A stretch of DNA of 64,000 nucleotides from Sphingobium nicotianae (GCF_018603885.1 NZ_JAHGAW010000014.1:62001-126000), one strand, 5' to 3'; counted from the first letter of the stretch, positions 45,275 through 54,491 are shown. Notes: generated from the letters alone by a model not told the origin. Translations and numbers: made by a program.

Positions 45275-46228
45275 TCAAATTCGGGTCGCGTGGCGCATCA
45301 TCTGGCGCATCGTCAGAAAGCCGGTCGCCAGGCTGCCGACCGCGATCACGACGATCACGTTGCCGCGCGGGTCGCTGATCAGGGGCGCGAGATAGTTCGG
45401 ATTGATCGCGAGGAGGCCGGCGACGATGACCAGCGGGATCGAGGCGAGGATGTAGGACGTCATGCGGACTTCGGCGGTCACCGCCTTGGCCTTCAGCCGC
45501 ATTGCCCGGCGCTTCCGAATGATATCCGAGAGGATTTCCAGCGTGGTGGTGAGATTGCCGCCGGTGGCGTGTTGCAGGGCCACGGCGACGGTGAAGAAGC
45601 GAAAGTCGGGAAGGTCGATGCGCTGCCCGGCGGCGGCCAGGGCCACATCGAGCGGAACGCCGATATCCATCTGGTCCGCGATCACCCGGAACACCGCGTC
45701 GACCGGCGGGGATGGTTCGGTCGCGACCGCCCTGATCGCGGCGCTGATCGGCAGGCCGGCGCGGAGCATCCGGATGATCGAGTCGATCGCGTTCGGAAAG
45801 CGATCGGTGAACAGCGCCTCGGTCTTGGCCTGCTCCATCGAGAGCTTGAGATGCGGCCCGGTGAGGAACGCCATGATCGTCAGTGGCACGGCAATCCATC
45901 CGGGCAAGCCCAGCATCGTGCGGGTGACCAGCCACGCGCCCGCGCCGCCGAGCAGACCGATCGCCAGGAGGATCGGGCTATGGCTGCGCGTTCCCCAGTC
46001 GTGGCTCTTGCGGAAACTGAAGACGGCGCTGATGAACTCGTCGGCCATCCGCAGGAACCGCGTGATCCTGGGCAGAGGGCCGGCGCGCAGCGTATCGACG
46101 TGAGCGGCCGCGATCATCTCGACGCGCCGCGTGATGATGACGCGGTGGGTCCGCGAGCCTATCGCCACCAGCAGCATCGCCCCGCCGCCGAGCATCAGCA
46201 GAACCATTGCAAGAAAGCCGCGGCTCAT
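45275..46228 (-). CDS. tadB: TadB, type II secretion F-like platform protein
   Basis: A 317-residue inner-membrane protein; T2SSF domain with FPNAIDSIIRMLRAGLPISAAI and a C-terminal membrane pair. Its ATG overlaps the cpaF stop (ATGA). Same pilus platform role as TadC. Confidence 0.93.
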   Translation of the reverse strand: MSRGFLAMVLLMLGGGAMLLVAIGSRTHRVIITRRVEMIAAAHVDTLRAGPLPRITRFLRMADEFISAVFSFRKSHDWGTRSHSPILLAIGLLGGAGAWLVTRTMLGLPGWIAVPLTIMAFLTGPHLKLSMEQAKTEALFTDRFPNAIDSIIRMLRAGLPISAAIRAVATEPSPPVDAVFRVIADQMDIGVPLDVALAAAGQRIDLPDFRFFTVAVALQHATGGNLTTTLEILSDIIRKRRAMRLKAKAVTAEVRMTSYILASIPLVIVAGLLAINPNYLAPLISDPRGNVIVVIAVGSLATGFLTMRQMMRHATRI

Positions 46229-47526
46229 TGCGCCGCCTCCATGTCGCCGGTCAGGGTCTTCATGAAGGCATCGCCCAGGCCGAAATATTCGAGCCGGCTC
46301 ATGAAGCGGGGCCTCGTCGCGTGCCCCTCGAACGCGCCTTTCAACGTGCCGTCCGGGTTTTCGCCGATATAGTGATAGCTGAACAGGGACGCGAGCGTGA
46401 TCACCTCGCCTTCCATGCCGACCACCTCCTCGACCTGGGTGATCCGTCGCTTGCCGTCCCGCATGCGTTCGATCTGGATCAGCAGGTCCAATGCACTCGT
46501 CATCTGGGCGCGGATGGCCTGGACCGGAAGATTGGCGTTCGCCATCAGGATCATGTTCTCGATGCGGGCCAGCGCATCGCGCGCGGAATTGGCGTGGATG
46601 GTCGACATCGATCCGTTATGTCCGGTGTTCATCGCCTGCATCATGTCGAATGCCTCGGTGCCGCGGACTTCGCCCACGATGATCCTGTCGGGGCGCATGC
46701 GCAGCGCATTGCGCATCAGGTCGCCCTGGGTGACTTCGCCATGGCCTTCGATGTTGGCGGGGCGCTTCTCGAGCGACACGACATGCGGCTGCTGCAATTG
46801 CAGCTCGGCGGCATCCTCGATGGTGATGACCCGCTCGGCGGGGTCGATCAGTCGTGACAGCGCATTGAGGAGGGTCGTCTTTCCCGATCCCGTTCCGCCC
46901 GAGATGATGATGTTGAGACGGCAGCGTGCCGCGATCTCGAGAGCCCGGCTCAAGGCCGGCGACAGCGTGCCGAGCTCGGTGAAGCGCGAGAAATCGACAA
47001 CGCTCTGCGAGAATTTGCGGATCGATATGCAGGGGCCGCAAAGGCTGAGCGGCGGAATGATGATGTTGACGCGGCTGCCGTCCGCCAGCCGCGCATCCAG
47101 CATCGGGCTGGATTCGTCGACCCGCCGGCCCACGGCCGATGCGATACGCTGCGCAATGTGCATCACATGGGCATCGTGACGGAAGGTCACGGCGGTAAGC
47201 TCGAGCTTGCCGCCCCGTTCGACATAGACTTTGCTCGGACCATTGACGAGAATATCGTTGACCGACCGGTCCTTCAGCAGAACCTCCACCGGGCCGAGGC
47301 CGATCATGTCATTCACGATATCGGCGGTGAGGTTGCGCTGTTCGTTCGTGTTGAGCAGCGTGCGCCGCTCGTTCGCGATCGCCGTGATGAGCTGGTCGAT
47401 ACGGGTGGTCAGATCCCCGGGCGCCATGCGAACGGCAGCCGCCGGTTCGATCCGCAACAGAACCAGATCGCGGATGGAATCCCGGACGGACGCCGCCGCC
47501 GTGCCCGCTGGCTCGTCATAACTCAT
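46225..47526 (-). CDS. cpaF: CpaF/TadA secretion ATPase
   Basis: A 433-residue hexameric ATPase that powers Flp pilus extension. Walker A GGTGSGKTTLLNAL, Walker B-like DRIIVGEVRG and the His box TGHNGSMSTIHAN are all present. The start at 47526 (M-S-Y-D-E-P) overlaps the cpaE stop as ATGA; the longer open frame upstream overlaps cpaE and is rejected. Confidence 0.95.
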   Translation of the reverse strand: MSYDEPAGTAAASVRDSIRDLVLLRIEPAAAVRMAPGDLTTRIDQLITAIANERRTLLNTNEQRNLTADIVNDMIGLGPVEVLLKDRSVNDILVNGPSKVYVERGGKLELTAVTFRHDAHVMHIAQRIASAVGRRVDESSPMLDARLADGSRVNIIIPPLSLCGPCISIRKFSQSVVDFSRFTELGTLSPALSRALEIAARCRLNIIISGGTGSGKTTLLNALSRLIDPAERVITIEDAAELQLQQPHVVSLEKRPANIEGHGEVTQGDLMRNALRMRPDRIIVGEVRGTEAFDMMQAMNTGHNGSMSTIHANSARDALARIENMILMANANLPVQAIRAQMTSALDLLIQIERMRDGKRRITQVEEVVGMEGEVITLASLFSYHYIGENPDGTLKGAFEGHATRPRFMSRLEYFGLGDAFMKTLTGDMEAAQ

Positions 47527-48719
47527 GTCCGGCTCAGGATCCGCTGAAGAAGGCTGGGCCTGTGCTCGACCGCGCTGCCGGCAAGGATGCTGAGGACGGG
47601 CTCCAGACCCTTGTCCAGGGGCGGACAACCGGGATGGCCTTTCAATCCCAGCAGGGCGCCCATGCTCACCTCCCGGGCATAGGGGATGATGACGTCGGGC
47701 GGGGCGCCGGCTGCGTGCGTGAAATCGTCGAGGGGCAGACTCCCGGGCGCGCCGCTCATGTTGAGGATATGGATGAGTGTCCGCTCGGCGGTGTTGGCCC
47801 CCAGCCATTGGCGCCATCGCGCCACGTCGCGGGCCGAGACGAGGCGGCCGTCGCTGACCAGCAGCAGCGTGCTGGGCATGTGCAGCGAGCGATCGAGCGC
47901 GGGCGCGCGATAGGCGGGCACGTCGGCCAGAATATAACGATAGCGGCTCGCCACCTTGTCGAGCAGCGCGATCAGACCCGCTTCGTCGAAATCGGTCGGC
48001 GTATTGATCGGCTCAAGCGACGCCATGAGATCAAGCCGTTTCGTCACATGGATGAGGCCGCGCTCGAGGAAAAGATCGTCGACGCGCTCCGACTGGGCGA
48101 GCGCCTCATGCAGCGCATGGCTGGGGGACAGATCGAGCTGCAATGCGCTGTCGCCGCCCCGCAGATCGAGATCGAGCAGAAGCACAGGCCTTGGCGGCGA
48201 TTCGGACAGGCCCAGTGCGGTCCGCAGGGCGATGGTCGTCGCACCGCTGCCGCCGCGCACGCCGACCACGAAGACGATCCGCCCCCTCCTGATGCTGGCC
48301 GGTTCTTCCTTGCCGGTGAGGATCGCGCGACATGTGTGGGCGACGACGGTCGTCACCAGCGGCTTGAAGAAATACTCGACCGCGCCGGCTTCCCGGATGT
48401 TGCGATAGAGGCGGATGTCGTTGACGTCGCCGACGATCAGTACCGCCGTGGAGGGCTCGCACATGTTGATCAGTTTGCGGACACTGTCGGCCGGATCATT
48501 CTCCCCGGTGGCATCGACGATCAGCAGACGCGGAGAATCCCGACTGCCGATGTCGGTCAACGCGGCGCTCATCCCGCCCGACTTGAAGAGCGCGCCGGGT
48601 GCCAGGTCGCTCAGCGCCTGACGGATGACGCCCGCCGAGTCCTGATCGGACATATAGACATTGACTTGCGGCGCGGTCGCCGCACCCCCCAGCCCGGATC
48701 CGGTGGACGCGCCGTTCAT
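47523..48719 (-). CDS. cpaE: CpaE/TadZ pilus localisation ATPase
   Basis: A 398-residue protein with an N-terminal receiver-like domain (about 15-135) and a C-terminal ParA/MinD-like domain with the deviant Walker A GVRGGSGATTIA. TadZ/CpaE places the Tad machine at the cell pole. It starts inside the stop of the cpaD-like gene (TGATG). Confidence 0.93.
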   Translation of the reverse strand: MNGASTGSGLGGAATAPQVNVYMSDQDSAGVIRQALSDLAPGALFKSGGMSAALTDIGSRDSPRLLIVDATGENDPADSVRKLINMCEPSTAVLIVGDVNDIRLYRNIREAGAVEYFFKPLVTTVVAHTCRAILTGKEEPASIRRGRIVFVVGVRGGSGATTIALRTALGLSESPPRPVLLLDLDLRGGDSALQLDLSPSHALHEALAQSERVDDLFLERGLIHVTKRLDLMASLEPINTPTDFDEAGLIALLDKVASRYRYILADVPAYRAPALDRSLHMPSTLLLVSDGRLVSARDVARWRQWLGANTAERTLIHILNMSGAPGSLPLDDFTHAAGAPPDVIIPYAREVSMGALLGLKGHPGCPPLDKGLEPVLSILAGSAVEHRPSLLQRILSRT

Positions 48720-49108
48720 CAGCGGGTCTGCGGCGTCGTTTGCGCGGCCTCGGACGAGGATCCGGTGTCGTTCCCCGTGCTGAGCTTCTTCACCGCGCCT
48801 TTGTGATAGGCCTCGACTGCGCGGGCCTCGCGTATGCCGCTGGCCGGCTCCAGCGCCTGGCCCTGGTCGAGATCCTTCACGTCGGCGACCATTGCACGCA
48901 AGTTCGCACGGTTGTTACACCCCAGCGGAATGCCCACCCCCCCTCCCGCACCGTTCGATGTCTGGTCTTGCGGACAAGGCGACATCGAGGCCCGGTCGGT
49001 GATGGCCGCATCCTGATCATGCGCGACGCAACCGGACAGGATCAAGGATGCGGCAATCATAAGCGTGCCAATTGCGCTATGTCGCTTGATGAGATTGGTC
49101 AGGTTCAA
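48719..49108 (-). CDS. cpaD: CpaD-like pilus lipoprotein, short
   Basis: A 129-residue lipoprotein: signal with L-S-G-C (Cys27), then a segment GCNNRANLRAMVADVKDL and later ASGIREARAVEAYHKG that matches the C-terminal part of CpaD. CpaD proteins are usually about 200 residues or more, so the N-terminal half is missing or much reduced. It supports the CpaC secretin in the outer membrane. It overlaps cpaC by ATGA and cpaE by one base. Confidence 0.82.
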   Translation of the reverse strand: MNLTNLIKRHSAIGTLMIAASLILSGCVAHDQDAAITDRASMSPCPQDQTSNGAGGGVGIPLGCNNRANLRAMVADVKDLDQGQALEPASGIREARAVEAYHKGAVKKLSTGNDTGSSSEAAQTTPQTR

Positions 49109-50553
49109 GGCTTTTCCTCCAGCATGAAACCGGCCGGTCCGGCGAGATGGGGCCGCTCCCCCGCCGGCGGCGCCCCGGCGTGATCGATGCGACCGTAGAG
49201 GATCTGCTCAAGCTGGTTCGCGAAGACCAGGTTATCCGTGGGCAGACGGAGATCAGCCGTGTGCGAGACAGGGCGCACGACATAGGGGGTGACGATGATC
49301 ACCAGTTCGCTCTCGTTGCGGGTGAAACTGGTCGAGCGAAACAGGGCGCCAAGGATGGGGATGTCGCCGAGCCAGGGGAAACGCTTGACGTTGCTGGAGG
49401 CGCTGTTCTGAAACAGGCCGGCAATAGCGAAGCTCTGGCCGCTGGCGAGTTCGACGGTTGTCTCGGCGCGCCGCACCGCGATGCTGGGCACCTTGACGTT
49501 GTTGATGGTCACCGCTCCCTTGTCGGAAAGCTCGCTGACTTCGGGCCGGACCTTCACGCTGATGCGGCCGGCTGCGAGCACGGTCGGGGTGAAATCGAGG
49601 CTGACGCCGAAATGTTTCCATTCGATCGTGACCTGATCGCGGCTCTGCGCGACGGGAATAGGGAATTCGCCGCCTGCCAGGAAGCTTGCGGTTTCGCCGG
49701 ATGTCGCGGTCAGATTGGGCTCGGCGAGGATCGTGACCAGACCGTCATTCTGCAGGGCATCCACCAACGCCGAGATGTTGGTGGAGTCGCTGTGATAGCC
49801 AAAGCCGAGGGAACTGAGCCCGTTCAGCGAAGTGTCGCGTGCGAAGTCGCCAAAGCCGCCGGTGACGGGATTCCGACCGGTCAGCAGGCCGACGGCGACT
49901 GACCCATTGTTAAAGACGGCGCTCCAGTTGAAGCCAAATGATCGCGATACCGATCTAGACACTTCGGCGATCCGCACCTGCAGATTGATCTGTGTTCCGC
50001 CGGTCACTGCGACGTTGAAGTTCAGGCCATCCTTTTCCTGGAGATATTGCTGGGCCGCCGCCTTGAGCGCTTCGGCCTCGCGAGGGGTCGCAACCTGGCC
50101 GGTCACTGTCAGGCCGTTCGAGGCGCTCTCGACTTTCACGCCCGCACCGGGATTCGTCGCCCTCAGCGCATCCTGGATCTGATCGGCGCCGCGAACGACA
50201 TTCACCGTATAAGCCCTGACCTGTCCGCTGCGCGTTGTCACATAGAGCGATGTCGAGCCGGGCTTCTTGCCATAGACGACGATCCGCGTCGGATCATTGG
50301 CCTGCACATCGGCGATGTCCGCGTTGGCGATGAACACGGTGACGGCCGGTTCGTCCTTGGCGATCGTCATCGCCTTGTCGACATCGACCGAGATCACGCC
50401 GGCCTGTTTCACCTGTTCCGCAGCCGCCACGGATGCGGTCATCCATGACGGGGTGCCGGTCAGCAGGAGCAGCGCAGCGGCCGCGAAAAGCTCCTTGTGT
50501 CCGCGTGAGCCCCCTGCCGGACCCGCCATCAAGTCCCCGGTACGCCGCGTCAT
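49105..50553 (-). CDS. cpaC: CpaC/RcpA secretin
   Basis: A 482-residue outer-membrane secretin through which the Flp pilus leaves. N-terminal signal, a pilus-assembly domain (VISVDVDKAMTIAKDEPAV), a BON-like segment (NGLTVTGQVATPREAEALKAA) and the secretin core ending ESELVIIVTPYVVRPV. It overlaps cpaB and cpaD by ATGA each. Confidence 0.95.
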   Translation of the reverse strand: MTRRTGDLMAGPAGGSRGHKELFAAAALLLLTGTPSWMTASVAAAEQVKQAGVISVDVDKAMTIAKDEPAVTVFIANADIADVQANDPTRIVVYGKKPGSTSLYVTTRSGQVRAYTVNVVRGADQIQDALRATNPGAGVKVESASNGLTVTGQVATPREAEALKAAAQQYLQEKDGLNFNVAVTGGTQINLQVRIAEVSRSVSRSFGFNWSAVFNNGSVAVGLLTGRNPVTGGFGDFARDTSLNGLSSLGFGYHSDSTNISALVDALQNDGLVTILAEPNLTATSGETASFLAGGEFPIPVAQSRDQVTIEWKHFGVSLDFTPTVLAAGRISVKVRPEVSELSDKGAVTINNVKVPSIAVRRAETTVELASGQSFAIAGLFQNSASSNVKRFPWLGDIPILGALFRSTSFTRNESELVIIVTPYVVRPVSHTADLRLPTDNLVFANQLEQILYGRIDHAGAPPAGERPHLAGPAGFMLEEKP

Positions 50554-51482
50554 TTGTTGCCTCCCCCGGAGCCGCGGATGATGAGAACGGAGGGAGGGCT
50601 GACGGGTAATATGTCCCGAGAAACGCTCGGAGCACTCGGAAGGCTCTGACGTCTGGACAGGGGCGAGGGCGGGGGGGGCAGTCCCGCCAACGCTGCGGAT
50701 ACATCGCCGGCCCAGACGGGTGGCGATAGAGATGTCGCGCCGGTGCGGTCACCCAGAGGGCGCAGCGCCAGTTCGAGTGTGCCGATCTGACCCGCGACAA
50801 CCACGCGCTGGACCTCCAGCGGCCGCGCTTCGAGAGTGATCGTCTGCGGCGTCACGCTGCCGGAACTCGTCGCGCTGCTGTCAGACAGGGTGCTGCTGCT
50901 CCTTTGTTTTGCGGGCTTTTGCGTGAGGCCAAGGGCGTGGCCCACGGCAACCACCCGTGCATCGGAAAGAAGGGTTTCGCTGACCGTCTTGCGGGCCGGG
51001 GAAACGCCGTCGATTGTCTGGACGAGGATGACATCGACCCGGTCGCCCGGCAGGACGAGCCCTGATGCGCTTTGCCGCGCGTCAACGGGAATGGTCACAG
51101 CTCGAAAACCGGGCACCAGCGTTGCCGCGAGGAACCCTCGCTCATCGGGACGCAGCAGCGCGGCGGCGGTCAGGACTTCACCGGCGGACAGATTTCGGCG
51201 GGTCAGAGCACCGACCAGTTCGGTTTCGGTGTTGATCCCCTGCACGAAACTACCGGGTTGTGGCTGGGCCGTCACAACAGGGCGCCAGACAAAATCGCCG
51301 GCGCGCAGCAAGGTGCCGGCGTCGATCGGTCGCGCTGCAACGAGAACCATCTTCCTCGTATCGGCGACCGCCAGTCTATCCATGCTGGCCCCGCTGCGCA
51401 GCCAGATGAAGCCGACGAAAATGCCGGCGATCAGCGCAAGGGCGCCGATCCCGAACAAGATGCTGCGCAGCAGCGGTGTCAT
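50550..51482 (-). CDS. cpaB: CpaB/RcpC pilus assembly protein
   Basis: A 310-residue protein: N-terminal membrane anchor, then a SAF-like domain (VLVAARPIDAGTLLRAGDFVWRPV) and the central region AVTIPVDARQSASGLVLPGDRVDVIL that marks CpaB. A G8 tract at 50671-50678 lies in a proline-rich tail. It overlaps cpaA and cpaC by ATGA. Confidence 0.93.
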   Translation of the reverse strand: MTPLLRSILFGIGALALIAGIFVGFIWLRSGASMDRLAVADTRKMVLVAARPIDAGTLLRAGDFVWRPVVTAQPQPGSFVQGINTETELVGALTRRNLSAGEVLTAAALLRPDERGFLAATLVPGFRAVTIPVDARQSASGLVLPGDRVDVILVQTIDGVSPARKTVSETLLSDARVVAVGHALGLTQKPAKQRSSSTLSDSSATSSGSVTPQTITLEARPLEVQRVVVAGQIGTLELALRPLGDRTGATSLSPPVWAGDVSAALAGLPPPPSPLSRRQSLPSAPSVSRDILPVSPPSVLIIRGSGGGNK

Positions 51483-52024
51483 GGCAATCCAGACAGAACC
51501 AGGGCGGCGCCCGCCAGGATGGCGATCCCATAAGGCAACTGGTCACTACCGGCGATTTGCGTGACCGGGGCCGCGACGGGAGCGTCCGCAGGCATGTGCG
51601 ACGGCGCGGAGGGATGCGGGGCGAGGGCGGCCGTCTGCCGCCGTTTCGCATAGCGCGATGCCAGTCCTCCAATGGCGTACAAGATGGCCAGAATACCGCC
51701 AGCCAGCGCGATTGCGGTGACGAGCGTGAGGACCTGCGAAGGCGCGACCAGGAATGTGACGGCTGCAATCATCTTGGCATCGCCCCCGCCGATATGATCG
51801 CGACGGGCCAGGCTGGTCAGGGCGATCAGCATCGCTGCGCCGATCGCGAGGCTGATCAGCAAACCAAGACCGCCATCGATCAATCGCAAGCCGAGGCCCG
51901 CCACCAGGACGCATAGCACCAGCTCATTGGGAATTGTCCGCGTCCTGAGATCGATGGTGGCGGCGAGCGCGAGGCTCGCCAGCGCAAAGACCTGCAACGA
52001 TACCAGTGTTGTCGACCAGGTCAT
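51479..52024 (-). CDS. cpaA: CpaA prepilin peptidase (A24 family)
   Basis: A 181-residue membrane aspartyl peptidase with the two catalytic motifs, D-L-R-T-R-T-I-P-N and G-G-G-D-A-K (GxGD), on about five membrane helices. It has only the peptidase half, without the methylase domain, as usual in Tad systems. It cleaves the Flp leader. I chose ATG 52024; the frame is open upstream but the next gene begins close by. Confidence 0.92.
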   Translation of the reverse strand: MTWSTTLVSLQVFALASLALAATIDLRTRTIPNELVLCVLVAGLGLRLIDGGLGLLISLAIGAAMLIALTSLARRDHIGGGDAKMIAAVTFLVAPSQVLTLVTAIALAGGILAILYAIGGLASRYAKRRQTAALAPHPSAPSHMPADAPVAAPVTQIAGSDQLPYGIAILAGAALVLSGLP

Positions 52025-52067
52025 GTCGAGCGCCCGCCCGGCGGCGGAGCCGGTCGTGCTTTCGTCA

Positions 52068-52259
52068 TCAGCCGGCGGGAACCGCAACCTTTTCGGCGAC
52101 GCCGCCGAAAACGTCGGCAAGATTCACGCCCAAAAGGGTGACCGCACCGATGATGGCAAGTGAAATAAGGGCAGCGAGCAGCCCATATTCGATTGCTGTT
52201 ACGCCCTTTTCATTACGTATGGAAACCAGGCCAGCTATCATCCGAGCAAAGCCATTCAT
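52068..52259 (-). CDS. flp: Flp type IVb pilin
   Basis: A 63-residue prepilin. The leader ends with G before V-T-A-I-E-Y-G-L-L-A, the Flp cleavage site and hydrophobic helix. It is the pilus subunit. The start at 52259 has GGAGG six bases before it; the frame continues up without a start that fits. It is the first gene of the operon; a hairpin lies just ahead of the ribosome site. Confidence 0.95.
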   Translation of the reverse strand: MNGFARMIAGLVSIRNEKGVTAIEYGLLAALISLAIIGAVTLLGVNLADVFGGVAEKVAVPAG

Positions 52260-52268
52260 GCTAACCTC

Positions 52269-52292
52269 CTCTGGGAAAGATAAATCCCAAAG
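52269..52292 (-). promoter_or_regulatory. Hairpin in the flp leader next to the ribosome site
   Basis: In the minus-strand transcript CTTTGGGA and TCCCAGAG pair (one G-U) with an 8-base loop. The 3' arm runs into GAGGAGG, the ribosome site. It could stabilise flp mRNA or set translation. Confidence 0.4.
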
Positions 52293-52305
52293 GAGGAAGT
52301 TAGTG

Positions 52306-52336
52306 TCGAAATTTCGAAAAGATTTGACAATTGTCA
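52306..52336. promoter_or_regulatory. Two palindromes in the flp/tadD-like promoter region
   Basis: TCGAAATTTCGA (52306-52317) and TGACAATTGTCA (52325-52336) are perfect 12-base palindromes 8 bases apart, in an AT-rich patch between the divergent pilus genes. They may be operators for the whole Tad locus. Confidence 0.4.
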
Positions 52337-52470
52337 TTGAGAGGTCGGTTTATTCAAATAATGCTGCGTCCTGCTTCCAGAACTAAGTATTTTTACTTAC
52401 GATCGAATCGGCGGCAAATAGGGAGCCAATCATTAGCTTTCGTGTATTTCAGGTTGTCCTAATCTCCATA

Positions 52471-53202
52471 ATGGCGGCAATGTCATTGCTTTGGACGCCT
52501 GCGCTTGATGCGCGTGAGCGGCCCGGCTCGTCCCAATCTGTGGACGATGAGACCTCCATCCGACTTGCCAGCGCATTCAGGGCGGCCGGGGATTACCGCT
52601 CGGCGATTCAAGTCTATCGTCGGCTTCTGTCCCAAAAGGCGTCGTCTCCCGACCTGAGGCTCGAACTCGGCGAGACATTGATCGATGCGGGTCTCATCGA
52701 CGACGCCATCGGCGTATTTCTGGCCGTTTCCGCGGAGTTTCCCGACAATGGTCAGGCGCAACTCGGGCTCGCGCGCGCGAATCTCATGCTGAATTCGCCG
52801 CCGGAGGCGCTCAAATATGTCGAGAAAGCGGCTGCCCTGGATCAGAGCAACCAGCGGATCCTGATCGTCCGTGGCGTCATATTGGATCGTTTGGGGCGCC
52901 ATTCGGAAGCGCAGGCCAGCTACCGCGCGGCGCTCTCCCTGGAGCCGCGCAGTGTCGCGGCCCGGAACGACCTGGCGTTATCGCTGGCGCTCTCCGGTCA
53001 ATATAAGGAGGCGATTGACATCCTGACGCCGATCGCGCGGTCGGCCGACGCGACGGCCGGCGACCGTCAGAATCTGGCCTTCGTGCTTGGACTGAGCGGC
53101 GATGTCAAAGGCGCGCTCGCGCTCAGCCGCGTCGATCTGGACGAAGCGGCGGCGCAGGCGAACTCCAGGTTCTTCGCCTTTGTCGGCCCCAAAGGCAGGT
53201 AA
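52471..53202 (+). CDS. tadD: TPR-repeat pilus assembly protein, TadD-like
   Basis: A 243-residue protein made of tetratricopeptide repeats (for example ASAFRAAGDYRSAIQVYRRLL, ASYRAALSLEPRSVAARNDLAL). TadD is a lipoprotein in other systems; here no lipobox is seen. ATG 52471 gives a weak signal peptide and lacks a ribosome site; an in-frame ATT at 52432 has GGGAG exactly 6 bases before it and would supply a proper signal peptide. An in-frame TAA at 52384 limits the options. It faces flp and precedes tadG. Confidence 0.85.
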   Translation: MAAMSLLWTPALDARERPGSSQSVDDETSIRLASAFRAAGDYRSAIQVYRRLLSQKASSPDLRLELGETLIDAGLIDDAIGVFLAVSAEFPDNGQAQLGLARANLMLNSPPEALKYVEKAAALDQSNQRILIVRGVILDRLGRHSEAQASYRAALSLEPRSVAARNDLALSLALSGQYKEAIDILTPIARSADATAGDRQNLAFVLGLSGDVKGALALSRVDLDEAAAQANSRFFAFVGPKGR

Positions 53203-53207
53203 TCGCG

Positions 53208-54485
53208 GTGCCTGACGGCAGCGCCGCCGGCCGGAGCGCTCATGGGCAGGGCGGTGTGGGCCGGCGTGGTAATGTCGCTGTGACTGTCGCGATCCTGCTC
53301 GCCGTCATCATCGGCATGGCCTCGCTCGGGATCGAAGTGACCTATGTTCTTCTGAAGCATCGGCAGATGCAGGCCGCCGTCGACGCCGCGGCGGTGGCTT
53401 CGGCGGCTGCCCTCGCGGGTGGCTATTCCTCGGCCATGCTCGCCGAGGCCGGTGCGGTAGCCAGCGACAGCGGGTTCACGCCGGGAGCCGCCGGCGTCAC
53501 GCTCATCGTGAACCATCCGCCTGCCTCGGGTTCGCGCATGGGCGATGCGGACGCGGTCGAAGTGGTTCTGGCGCAGCCGCAGACACTCGTGCTGGGACGG
53601 ACCTTCTGGCCGCAGGCGTTCGACGTCCGAGTGAGATCGGTCGCGCTGATCGGCAACCCCGGCGGATATTGCGCGCTCCAGCTCCGCAGCACCGTGACCG
53701 TTGGCGTCAGGATGGACAATGGTGCGACAGCCGATCTGGCGACCTGCGGCCTGGCGGTCAATTCCACGCGCTCGGCGGCACTGACGATGGCCGGCGGCGC
53801 AAAGCTGACCACGACAACGGTTTCCGTCGTGGGCGGCGCCTCGATCAGCAATGGCGCGAAGCTTGATCCGCCTTCGGCTCTGAAGACCGGGCAAGCCGCC
53901 ATCGCCGATCCTTATGCCGCAGTGGCGGCGCCGTCGTTCTCGGGCTGCGCTATGGGCACGAGCAAGAGTTATGGAAACGGCAACTGGACGCTGTCTCCCG
54001 GCGTCTATTGCAACGGGATCTCGTTCAACAACGCCGCCAATGCCACAATGAAACCGGGCGTCTACATTATCGATCGAGGCACCTTCGACGTTGGGGGCGG
54101 CGCCAATCTGGCCGGAGCAGGCGTCACGATCTTCCTGACCAGCTCCACGGGCAGTAACTATGCCAAGGCCAACATCGGCAACGGCGCAAAGATCACCCTG
54201 AGCGCGCCCACCAGCGGGGCGACGGCGGGGCTGCTGTTCTTTGGCGACCGGCGAGCGCCGGCCAGCAACATGAACATGTTCGTGGGAGGGGCGGCGGTCA
54301 ATGTCACCGGGGCGCTCTATTTTCCTTCAAGCGGCCTGACGTTCGAGAACGGCGCGGGCAATGCGTCGACTTGCACGCAACTGGTGGCTGGCACCATCAG
54401 GCTGAGCGGTGGCTCGAAGCTGCGGAGCAACTGCCCAGGCGGCGTAAAGCCGATCGGGGCGGCGACATCCATGTTGGTGGAGTAG
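53208..54485 (+). CDS. tadG: TadG-like pilus assembly protein
   Basis: A 425-residue protein with an N-terminal membrane helix and the Tad/TadG start (GNVAVTVAILLAVIIGMASLGIEVTYVLLKHRQ..., split by positions 22-53). The rest, from about 145 on, is a Gly/Ser/Asn-rich periplasmic or surface region with repeats such as ISNGAKL, VGGGANLAGAGV and IGNGAKITL, which suggests a beta-helix fold. GTG 53208 has AGGCAGG upstream. Pilus assembly or attachment role. Confidence 0.82.
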   Translation: MPDGSAAGRSAHGQGGVGRRGNVAVTVAILLAVIIGMASLGIEVTYVLLKHRQMQAAVDAAAVASAAALAGGYSSAMLAEAGAVASDSGFTPGAAGVTLIVNHPPASGSRMGDADAVEVVLAQPQTLVLGRTFWPQAFDVRVRSVALIGNPGGYCALQLRSTVTVGVRMDNGATADLATCGLAVNSTRSAALTMAGGAKLTTTTVSVVGGASISNGAKLDPPSALKTGQAAIADPYAAVAAPSFSGCAMGTSKSYGNGNWTLSPGVYCNGISFNNAANATMKPGVYIIDRGTFDVGGGANLAGAGVTIFLTSSTGSNYAKANIGNGAKITLSAPTSGATAGLLFFGDRRAPASNMNMFVGGAAVNVTGALYFPSSGLTFENGAGNASTCTQLVAGTIRLSGGSKLRSNCPGGVKPIGAATSMLVE

Positions 54486-54491
54486 CTCAAT

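Noticed and set aside
46225..47817. Longer cpaF start (extra 97 residues)
   Set aside because: The extension overlaps cpaE, is Arg/His/Pro rich and unlike CpaF; the ATGA junction at 47526 fits the operon.
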